From assembly GCF_000278725.1 (NCBI RefSeq), contig NZ_ALCA01000058.1, positions 1 through 8,827 of the forward strand: 8,827 nucleotides of DNA, read 5' to 3'. Made by a program: the position numbers and the translations under genes. Each line of letters begins with the position of its first letter. Position 1 is the stretch's first letter. This document shows, piece after piece, positions 1 through 5,659 of this stretch. Source of the stretch: Actinomyces sp. ICM47. GTDB lineage: Bacteria; Actinomycetota; Actinomycetes; Actinomycetales; Actinomycetaceae. Below the pieces are notes generated by a model that made no database searches, was not told the origin of the DNA, and worked only from the letters and a program-made list of their open reading frames with translations.

Positions 1-23
1 CCGCCCCGCGTTAGCTTGCTGCG

Positions 24-3000
24 TCAGCGTGTGATCCTCCTGCGGGCCGCGCGTGTCGCCAGCGCGGAGGCGATCAGGGCCGCCGAGGCAGCCAGGTACG
101 GGTACAGTCCCAGGCCGCCGGCTTTGGGCAGGGTCGGCATCTCCGTGTCGACGACGATGATCGAGGCCTGGTAGCGGCCGTCAACGATCATGCCCTGTGA
201 GTTCGGCGAGTTGTTATCGAAGTCGGAGTTATAGGACTGGACGGCGGCTTTTGTCCACCGCAATGGGTTGCTCATTTCGGCACCCATCGACACGTTTGTC
301 CCGGAGCCGTCGGGGTACCTGGAGGTGAGCGTGAAGGGGATCGGCTGGGGGAGCAGGGAGTGTCCGGCGGGTGCTTTCGTTTCGACGAGCCAGTACTGCT
401 TGCCCATTTCCAGCGTGGTGGTCTTCCAGTAGTAGGGCGAGTAGCCGACGTTGGTTGAATTCAGCGAAACGATGGGTGTGGCGGAAGCGTTGACGCGCGG
501 GTCTACGTCGTAGATCGCGAATTCGGAGCCGGACAGTGGGTACAGTCCATTGCCTTGATCGTCCATGTACTCGTTGCTGATTTCAGGCCACTGGAGGTTC
601 GTGTACTGGTGGCCGGCTTTCGCGATGACGAGCGTGTGGACGGGGACGGAACCGCAGGCTTTGTTGTTGGCCGCGCCGTCGATGTCGCGGTTGGCGGCGA
701 CGGAGAGATCGGCGTACATGCCGTACCCGCTGGTGGGTGTGCCGCCGATGTTTCGACACATGTAATTGGAGATGGTGACGCCTGCTGCCTCGGAGCGGGT
801 GACGTTGACGCGTACCCAGTATTCGCGTGTGGTGTTGGCGGGCAGTGGTTCGGAACCGGTGATCGTGTAGCGTCCTCCGACTGCGGATACGGGTGTGCCC
901 AAGTCGAGGGCGTCTTGGCTGGAGCCGATCATGACGGAGTTGATGGTCAGGCCGTAGGCGAAGTTTGGCACGAATTGGACGGTGCCCGTGTCGCTGTTGA
1001 GGGTTCCCTTGTTGGATGCGGTGATCTTGTAGTCGATGTCGAAGGTGAGCGCGCCCGTTAGGCCGCCGTTGGTGGCGACCGTGTTTTGGAAGCTGACGGA
1101 TGCGTGGCGTGAGCGGTTCGTGTAGGTGCAGTCAATCATTTGGGCGGCTGCGCTGTGTGCGGCACCCACGCCCGCGAAGTTAATGGATTTGGTGGCTTTG
1201 TTGATGGTGACGCCCACGTCGTTGCCCTCGCCGTTGACGCAGGTGATGTCCGTCAGTTCCCATTGTTCGGTGGGGTCGTCTGTGCTGGTCATGCCTGTTT
1301 CAGTGACGGTGAAGTCTGAGTGTCCGACGAGGAACGCCTGGTACGAGGCCATGGATCCCTTGTTGGCTGCGCCCACCCCGGTGGGGGTGATCGTCTGGCT
1401 GAAGGAGCCGTTGCCGACCCATCCGGATACGGTGCTTCCGTTTGAGGTTGTGGACGAGGCCGTGGCACCGGTGGATGCGTCAATGGTGTCCTGGGTGGCG
1501 GTGGAGGTGAAGGTGGCGGAGGGTTGGGTGGTGTAGGTGCGTCCGTCGTCGGTGGTGATGACTTTGTGGATGCGCACGTAGCGTTCCTGGTTGATGATGG
1601 CGTACAGGCACGCGAAGGTCATGTTAAGTTCTTGTGTGCTCATGGACGTGACGGGGGTGGCGCCGGCTGGGGGCGCGGTGGGGCAGGAGGCGCTCTGTCC
1701 GTTGTTTGTGAATCCCCAGATGGTCATGCGGTAGCGCACGCCGTTCTTTTCCCACACGGTGTCGGGCAGCGTGGAGGTTGAGATGGAGACGGTGTCGTTC
1801 GAGGCCGGGGTGCGCAGCGAGATGTCGACGGCATCCGGCCAGTCGTTCTCCGCGCGCTGTGCCTTCGCCCAGCCCGCGGTTTGATCGATGTGGCCCTGTT
1901 GGCCCTTGTTGTAGAGGTCGTGCGTGCCGTTGCCCGCGCCGACGTTTTGGGCGCACACGGTCTGGCCCGTCAGCCATTGGTCGGAGTCGCGTCCTTCCGG
2001 GTTGTACAGGCGCGCGGGTCCCGTGAATTTGCCGCGGATCCTACGACGGCTGCCATTGGCGGCCACTGACCCGTCCGGGTTAGTGTCGCACACGGAGTTG
2101 GCGACGATGGTGTAGGCACCGCCCGCGCGCGGAACGACCGTGGTTTGTGTGTCGTCCTGCGTCTCGGTGATGTTCCACGGGACGATGCCCTGCATAGCGA
2201 AGCCGTCGCCTTGGATGCGCAGGTTCAGGTTGCCGTGGAAATACCGCTGCGGACCCACATCGGTCAGCGTCTTCTCGTCCCTGCCCGTGCCTCGTTCCAG
2301 GTTGTTGAAAATCGGCAGGTTGTTGTTGCGCAGCGTGCCCAGCAGGAAGGGTTGGCCTGTGGAGACCGTGCCGGGGTTGTTGGGTTTGAAACCCATAGCG
2401 GTCTGCATCCAGGGGGATACCTTGCCTTGAACGGTGATCTCATTGTTGTAGAAAATGATGCCGTTCTCTGCGGGGTTTTCGCCCCACGGCATGGATCTGG
2501 TTGTGTAGCTCCAGTAGCCCTGCGAGGCTAGCGAGGACTCCAGCCACTGGGCGCGCTGCCAGCCCGTTCCCTCCTGCATGGATCCGCCCGGCCAGGTGCC
2601 CCATTGGTCCAGGGGCTTGACCCAGCCGTCGCGCGACCACATATTGGGGTTGTTCTTCTCCATGTAGGCGTATTTGAAGACCGAGTTCTTCGTGTCCAGG
2701 ACCGTACCGTAGTAGACGAAGCGCCGGAAGTTCTTGTCCTGCATGGCGGTCTGGTTGGTCAGGGCGATGCCGGGGTAGGTGCGCTGGGTGGGCGAATTAT
2801 TGACGACGGAGTCCGAAAAGATCGAGGCGACGTTGCTGATCGTGAACGTGTCGGACCCGGCGGGTTCCTGTGCGGCGTTCGCGGGTTCGGTGTTGAGCGG
2901 TGCGGTGAGGCAGACGCCGCCGAGCACGAATGCAGCGGCGGCGGTGCAGGCGATTTTTCGGAGCAGCGTATTGGCGTGTGACCTGGCGCGGGTCGTGCGC

Positions 3001-3026
3001 CGAGTGAAGGCTGTCGAAAGTCGCAT
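24..3026 (-). CDS. LPKAG-anchored fimbrial tip-type adhesin (protein A)
   Basis: Predicted cell-wall-anchored surface protein of 1000 residues, paralogous to the protein at 5660-8698. A basic, long n-region and hydrophobic core (about 23-42) precede a likely signal peptidase site after ANA (residue 51); the mature protein would begin AQEPA. Residues 52-485 match no domain I recognise but share blocks with the paralogue, such as MGFKPNNPGTV at 211-221. Then come a prealbumin-like domain (about 485-640), a DUF11-like beta domain (641-795) and a SpaA/CNA-B-like domain (796-965) with the E-box WLVETKAPAG. Lys803, Glu882 and Asp960 are placed to form an intramolecular isopeptide bond (inference). 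The C-terminus has LPKAG (966-970), a membrane segment and the basic tail RAARRRITR. An in-frame ATG at 3077 is possible, but the ATG at 3026 has a well-spaced GGAG and starts directly into the signal peptide. By analogy with FimQ/FimB of Actinomyces it may cap a pilus; binding target unknown. Confidence 0.88.
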   Translation of the reverse strand: MRLSTAFTRRTTRARSHANTLLRKIACTAAAAFVLGGVCLTAPLNTEPANAAQEPAGSDTFTISNVASIFSDSVVNNSPTQRTYPGIALTNQTAMQDKNFRRFVYYGTVLDTKNSVFKYAYMEKNNPNMWSRDGWVKPLDQWGTWPGGSMQEGTGWQRAQWLESSLASQGYWSYTTRSMPWGENPAENGIIFYNNEITVQGKVSPWMQTAMGFKPNNPGTVSTGQPFLLGTLRNNNLPIFNNLERGTGRDEKTLTDVGPQRYFHGNLNLRIQGDGFAMQGIVPWNITETQDDTQTTVVPRAGGAYTIVANSVCDTNPDGSVAANGSRRRIRGKFTGPARLYNPEGRDSDQWLTGQTVCAQNVGAGNGTHDLYNKGQQGHIDQTAGWAKAQRAENDWPDAVDISLRTPASNDTVSISTSTLPDTVWEKNGVRYRMTIWGFTNNGQSASCPTAPPAGATPVTSMSTQELNMTFACLYAIINQERYVRIHKVITTDDGRTYTTQPSATFTSTATQDTIDASTGATASSTTSNGSTVSGWVGNGSFSQTITPTGVGAANKGSMASYQAFLVGHSDFTVTETGMTSTDDPTEQWELTDITCVNGEGNDVGVTINKATKSINFAGVGAAHSAAAQMIDCTYTNRSRHASVSFQNTVATNGGLTGALTFDIDYKITASNKGTLNSDTGTVQFVPNFAYGLTINSVMIGSSQDALDLGTPVSAVGGRYTITGSEPLPANTTREYWVRVNVTRSEAAGVTISNYMCRNIGGTPTSGYGMYADLSVAANRDIDGAANNKACGSVPVHTLVIAKAGHQYTNLQWPEISNEYMDDQGNGLYPLSGSEFAIYDVDPRVNASATPIVSLNSTNVGYSPYYWKTTTLEMGKQYWLVETKAPAGHSLLPQPIPFTLTSRYPDGSGTNVSMGAEMSNPLRWTKAAVQSYNSDFDNNSPNSQGMIVDGRYQASIIVVDTEMPTLPKAGGLGLYPYLAASAALIASALATRAARRRITR

Positions 3027-3031
3027 GTGTA

Positions 3032-3037
3032 CTCCGT
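3032..3037 (-). promoter_or_regulatory. Ribosome binding site deciding the start of protein A
   Basis: Read on the minus strand, ACGGAG lies 5 bases before the ATG at 3026. The alternative upstream ATG at 3077 has only a GGGA directly touching the start codon, which is too close, so the shorter 1000-residue product is preferred. Confidence 0.6.
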
Positions 3038-3111
3038 ATGTCCCGTGGCGTGTGTGATGGGGTGTGGTGGGCTTCATTCCCGGTTAGTTATCGTCAAACT
3101 AATTCGTGAGA

Positions 3112-3140
3112 ATGCTACCTGCGGATGGGGATGACCGCAA
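3112..3140 (-). promoter_or_regulatory. Candidate promoter of the protein A gene
   Basis: On the minus strand a TTGCGG box (3135-3140) and a TAGCAT box (3112-3117) are separated by exactly 17 bases. This fits a housekeeping sigma-type promoter, although the -35 box is weak. Transcription would start near 3105 and leave a leader of about 80 bases. The layout closely mirrors the proximal candidate promoter of the paralogue (5547-5576). Confidence 0.4.
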
Positions 3141-3183
3141 GCGTTTGTCATAACATCACAGTTTGCATGGATGTGTCAGGACG

Positions 3184-3210
3184 TAAAAATGGCGGAATTA
3201 TGCCGATTTA
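3184..3210. promoter_or_regulatory. Dyad motif TAAAAATGGC ... GCCGATTTA, copy 1
   Basis: TAAAAATGGC (3184-3193) and GCCGATTTA (3202-3210) form an imperfect inverted repeat of half-sites of the form TAAA..GGC. The same two words, in the same order, recur at 5412-5450 upstream of the other adhesin gene, 12 bases farther apart. It lies about 45 bases upstream of the candidate -35 box of protein A. It may bind a regulator shared by both genes (inference). Confidence 0.35.
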
Positions 3211-3242
3211 TTGGAGCTAATGTGAAATCTATGTTCGATGGT

Positions 3243-3257
3243 AAGTGTTTGACACTT
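3243..3257. promoter_or_regulatory. Perfect 15-base palindrome, operator-like
   Basis: AAGTGT-TTG-ACACTT is a perfect 6+3+6 inverted repeat in the AT-rich stretch between sdaA and the protein A gene. It overlaps a consensus-like TTGACA on the plus strand, but I find no matching -10 box at a suitable distance, so I read it as a possible protein-binding site and not a promoter. The flanking word GTAAGTGT (3241-3248) recurs at 3282-3289. Confidence 0.3.
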
Positions 3258-3309
3258 TGTGTTATCAAATGGTCCACAAGAGTAAGTGTGGAGCCTCGTT
3301 GCAGCGTCT

Positions 3310-3329
3310 CACGGGACACCGGTCCCGTG
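3310..3329 (-). terminator. Hairpin downstream of sdaA, possible terminator
   Basis: CACGGGAC (3310-3317) and GTCCCGTG (3322-3329) form a perfect 8-base stem with a 4-base loop, about 110 bases beyond the sdaA stop codon. No T-tract follows on the minus strand, so it is not a classical intrinsic terminator. It could be a U-less terminator or a 3' end stabilising structure that separates sdaA from the adhesin gene. Confidence 0.4.
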
Positions 3330-3436
3330 GTGTACGCACGGGGTTGGTTGCCACGAGTTTGCCGAGGACGAGGCGCGGCGGACCCGCGTGCGCGACCGTC
3401 TCGGACCTCTTCGCACGTGTGGGCGGATGTTGTGCC

Positions 3437-5197
3437 TTAGCACTCGACGACGTTGACGGCCAGGCCTCCCTCCGAGGTCTCCTTGTACTTCGAGAGCATG
3501 TCGTTGCCGGTCTGGCGCATCGTCTCGATGACGACGTCCAGGCTCACCATGTGCCGCCCGTCGCCCCACAGCGCCATGCGCGCAGCGTTAATAGCCTTCA
3601 CGGCGGCAATCGCGTTGCGCTCGATGCACGGCACCTGCACGAGGCCCGCCACCGGGTCACAGGTCAGCCCCAGCGAGTGCTCCATCGCGATCTCGGCCGC
3701 GTTCTCCACCTGCTGCGGGGTGCCGCCCAGTGCCTGGGCCAGTCCGGCCGCCGCCATCGCCGAGGCCGACCCGACCTCGCCCTGGCAGCCGACCTCGGCA
3801 CCCGCGATGGACGCGTTCGTCTTGATCAGCGCGCCGATGGCCGTGGCGGCCAGCAGGAACTCGTGCACGAGGGCTCGGCGGCGCGCCGCGCACTCCTTCA
3901 CGGACGAGGCCGTGGCCTCGTCGCCGGAATCCGTGCACTCCGCCAGCGAGTCGGCAGAAGTAGCAGGCGTCATGCGGATGTGGCGCAGCGGCTGGACTGC
4001 CCCGTCCTCCGTGGCGGGACCCGCTGCCACACCCGGCACCGAACCCGTCTCCGGGCAGTGCGTCACCAGGTAGCCCAAGACTGCCGGGATGACGCCCGCC
4101 GCCCCGTTCGTTGGTGCCGTCACCACGCGGTGGCCGGCCGCGTTCTCCTCGTTCACAGCCAAGGCGAACAGGTTGACCCAATCCATCGCTCGCATGGGAT
4201 CCGCCGTCGTCGACGCCCACGCAGCGCCCGCCGCGCGGCGACCGCTTGAGCCAGCCCCGGCCTCGTCCATCGACTCCACGGGCGATGCGGGGATGCCCGT
4301 CAAGCGCTGGGCGAGTTTTCCGGCGAGCGCGCGGGCGCGGCGCGGCACATCCAAGCCGCCCGGGAGAATGCCCGCCGCCGACGTGCCCGCGTCCACGCAG
4401 TCGAACATCGTGTCTGCGATGCGATCCAGGTAGGCGTTGAGCGTGTCGCGCGGGCGCACTGCCTCCTCATTCGTGCGCACGAGGTCCGCGATGCTCAGGC
4501 CGGCCTCGTCGCACTGGGCGAGCAGCTGCGCCGCCGACGCGAAGGGGTGTGGTGCGGGAATGTCGATGCCGACGCCGGCCTGGCTGGAGGCGAGAGAGGA
4601 GACCTCGGGATTCTGCGGGTCGTCGTTCGTCTGCAGCATGACGAAGCCGCCGCCCACCGAGTAATAGGTGCGCTGGAGGATGACGTCGCCGTCCTGGCCG
4701 GTGGCCGTGATCGTCAGCGCGTTCACGTGATAGGGCAAGACCGTGCGTGGGACGAAGCGGATGTCCTCGGCGATGTTCAGGGGAATGCGCGTGCCGCTCG
4801 GCAGCGTGAGCGTGCCCGTGCGCGCCAGCGTCGGCAGAATCGCCTCCACCGTGTCGATATCCACCGTCTCCGGGTCGTAACCCGCCAAACCCAGGAGAAC
4901 CGCGCGGTCCGTTGAGTGGCCTCGGCCCGTCGCGCCCAGTGAGCCGAACAGATCAATCGTGATGTGTGACGGCGGCGTCAGCGCCGTCAGCTCCGTCGTG
5001 AACGCGAGTCCCGCGCGCATCGGCCCCACCGTGTGCGACGACGACGGCCCGATCCCAATGCGGAACATGTCGAACACCGACAGCGGGTGCGGCGCGTCGT
5101 GCGCGGCGACCTCACCCGAGACGATAGCGGCGGGCGTGGGACGCGACGGGTCGTAAGCGGTAACGGGCGCGACAAGCGCGACGGGGCGAAGATCCAT
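3437..5197 (-). CDS. sdaA: Iron-sulfur L-serine dehydratase (L-serine ammonia-lyase), single chain
   Basis: Cytosolic enzyme that deaminates L-serine to pyruvate and ammonia using a [4Fe-4S] cluster. The beta domain (about 39-200) begins [20 protein letters not shown]; the alpha domain follows (about 230-586) with APTNGAAG (361-368), [18 protein letters not shown] and [17 protein letters not shown]. Cluster ligands are expected at Cys471, Cys513 and Cys524. Their spacing of 42 and 11 residues equals that of the Legionella enzyme (343, 385, 396). The last residue, Cys586, is 62 residues further on, again as in Legionella, where this tail cysteine enters the active site. At 586 residues it is much longer than the usual roughly 455-460. 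The excess is a 38-residue Ala/Pro-rich N-terminal extension, a Ser/Gly/Ala-rich stretch before DPMRAMDW (about 310-333), and an insert near 383-442. The ATG at 5197 has no good ribosome site, and I see no better in-frame start that keeps SVFDMF. All key residues are present, so it is probably active. Confidence 0.95.
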   Translation of the reverse strand: MDLRPVALVAPVTAYDPSRPTPAAIVSGEVAAHDAPHPLSVFDMFRIGIGPSSSHTVGPMRAGLAFTTELTALTPPSHITIDLFGSLGATGRGHSTDRAVLLGLAGYDPETVDIDTVEAILPTLARTGTLTLPSGTRIPLNIAEDIRFVPRTVLPYHVNALTITATGQDGDVILQRTYYSVGGGFVMLQTNDDPQNPEVSSLASSQAGVGIDIPAPHPFASAAQLLAQCDEAGLSIADLVRTNEEAVRPRDTLNAYLDRIADTMFDCVDAGTSAAGILPGGLDVPRRARALAGKLAQRLTGIPASPVESMDEAGAGSSGRRAAGAAWASTTADPMRAMDWVNLFALAVNEENAAGHRVVTAPTNGAAGVIPAVLGYLVTHCPETGSVPGVAAGPATEDGAVQPLRHIRMTPATSADSLAECTDSGDEATASSVKECAARRRALVHEFLLAATAIGALIKTNASIAGAEVGCQGEVGSASAMAAAGLAQALGGTPQQVENAAEIAMEHSLGLTCDPVAGLVQVPCIERNAIAAVKAINAARMALWGDGRHMVSLDVVIETMRQTGNDMLSKYKETSEGGLAVNVVEC

Positions 5198-5204
5198 GCG
5201 CCCT

Positions 5205-5210
5205 ATTGTG
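5205..5210 (-). promoter_or_regulatory. sdaA: Possible -10 box of sdaA, leaderless transcript
   Basis: CACAAT on the minus strand ends 7 bases before the sdaA ATG, which would put the transcription start at or next to the start codon. Leaderless messages are common in actinobacteria, and the lack of a well-spaced ribosome site here agrees. No convincing -35 box is visible, so this is weak. Confidence 0.22.
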
Positions 5211-5238
5211 CAGGTGCTCGGCTCTTCGTGCGTGACGA

Positions 5239-5342
5239 GGCCGGGGTGGGGCGGGTGAGAAGGCGGCGAGTGGGGAGGTGGAGGGCGGTGTGTGTGCCAT
5301 GCAGTGTGGGCGGCCAGGGCCTTCGGGAGTGGGGTGACGGGG
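5239..5342 (+). other. G-rich tract with a G-quadruplex motif
   Basis: The plus strand here is dominated by G runs. At 5308-5342, five runs of 3-4 G are separated by loops of 6, 5, 3 and 4 bases, which satisfies the usual G3+ N1-7 quadruplex pattern. A second cluster (5243-5283) has runs of GGGG, GGGG, GGG, GGGG and GGG, with one long loop. The tract lies 40-145 bases upstream of the sdaA start; I see no gene in it. Such motifs are not rare in GC-rich genomes. Confidence 0.4.
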
Positions 5343-5400
5343 CGTGCGGCACTGTTTGTGCGAGGGTGTCAAGTTGCGTCTAGTTCCGCATTTTGATTTG

Positions 5401-5423
5401 TTGCCAGCCGTTAAAAATGGCAA
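5401..5423. promoter_or_regulatory. Inverted repeat around the distal -35 box of protein B
   Basis: TTGCCA (5401-5406) and TGGCAA (5418-5423) are perfect inverted half-sites with an 11-base spacer. The spacer contains TTAAAA, the -35 box of the distal candidate promoter. A protein bound here would cover the promoter, so it is operator-like (inference). Confidence 0.3.
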
Positions 5424-5439
5424 AGCAACGACGTATATT
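5411..5439 (+). promoter_or_regulatory. Candidate distal promoter of protein B
   Basis: TTAAAA (5411-5416) and TATATT (5434-5439) are 17 bases apart on the plus strand in a locally AT-rich stretch. The -10 box is near consensus. Transcription would start near 5446 and give a leader of over 200 bases, so this may be an additional, regulated start beside the one at 5547-5576. Confidence 0.35.
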
Positions 5440-5450
5440 GCGCCGATTTA
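5412..5450. promoter_or_regulatory. Dyad motif TAAAAATGGC ... GCCGATTTA, copy 2
   Basis: TAAAAATGGC (5412-5421) and GCCGATTTA (5442-5450) are exact copies of the two words at 3184-3210, here with 20 bases between them in place of 8. The 12-base difference is close to one helical turn, so both half-sites could present on the same DNA face. It overlaps the distal candidate promoter. Confidence 0.35.
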
Positions 5451-5456
5451 AATTGA

Positions 5457-5468
5457 TACCAGCTGGTA
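5457..5468. promoter_or_regulatory. Perfect 12-base palindrome TACCAGCTGGTA
   Basis: TACCAGCTGGTA reads the same on both strands. It lies about 10 bases downstream of the start expected from the distal promoter, a typical position for a repressor operator. No regulator gene is in the window to match it with. Confidence 0.3.
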
Positions 5469-5546
5469 AAACGGCGAACTCCTGCGGAAATAGACCTTGA
5501 CTGTTATTCTGTAACGTAAGCCACGAGGAAGGTAGTGAAAATCGGG

Positions 5547-5576
5547 TTGCATTTTTCAGTAACCGCGTCATAGGCT
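5547..5576 (+). promoter_or_regulatory. Candidate proximal promoter of protein B
   Basis: TTGCAT (5547-5552) and TAGGCT (5571-5576) are 18 bases apart on the plus strand. The -10 box ends 84 bases before the ATG, compared with 86 for the protein A promoter, and both -10 boxes begin TAG. The boxes are individually weak; the matched geometry is the main support. Confidence 0.33.
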
Positions 5577-5646
5577 GGGTGTCATCAAGGTTGTGGAAAA
5601 ACTGAACCGGACATCCCACCGGCACCACAGCGAAGCAAGGGACCTG

Positions 5647-5651
5647 AGGAG
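5647..5651 (+). promoter_or_regulatory. Ribosome binding site of protein B
   Basis: AGGAG ends 8 bases before the ATG at 5660. Another ATG at 5653, out of frame, is too close to this site and does not lead into the signal peptide. Confidence 0.7.
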
Positions 5652-5659
5652 AATGATCA

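Noticed and set aside
3027..3077. Longer form of protein A starting at the ATG at 3077.
   Set aside because: The extra 17 residues (His/Thr-rich) do not resemble a signal peptide start, and the ribosome site spacing is poor compared with the ATG at 3026.
3249..3254. TTGACA on the plus strand as a -35 box for a plus-strand transcript.
   Set aside because: No TANNNT box lies 16-18 bases downstream and no plausible plus-strand gene follows.
3171..3440. An 89-codon plus-strand frame in the gap between the protein A gene and sdaA.
   Set aside because: No ribosome site before its ATG, composition shifts along its length with the underlying DNA, and it runs over the regulatory dyads and the hairpin.
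3245..4249. A 334-codon open frame on the plus strand across the end of sdaA.
   Set aside because: Antisense to the highly conserved alpha domain; the product is Arg/His/Gly-rich without family features and lacks a ribosome site.
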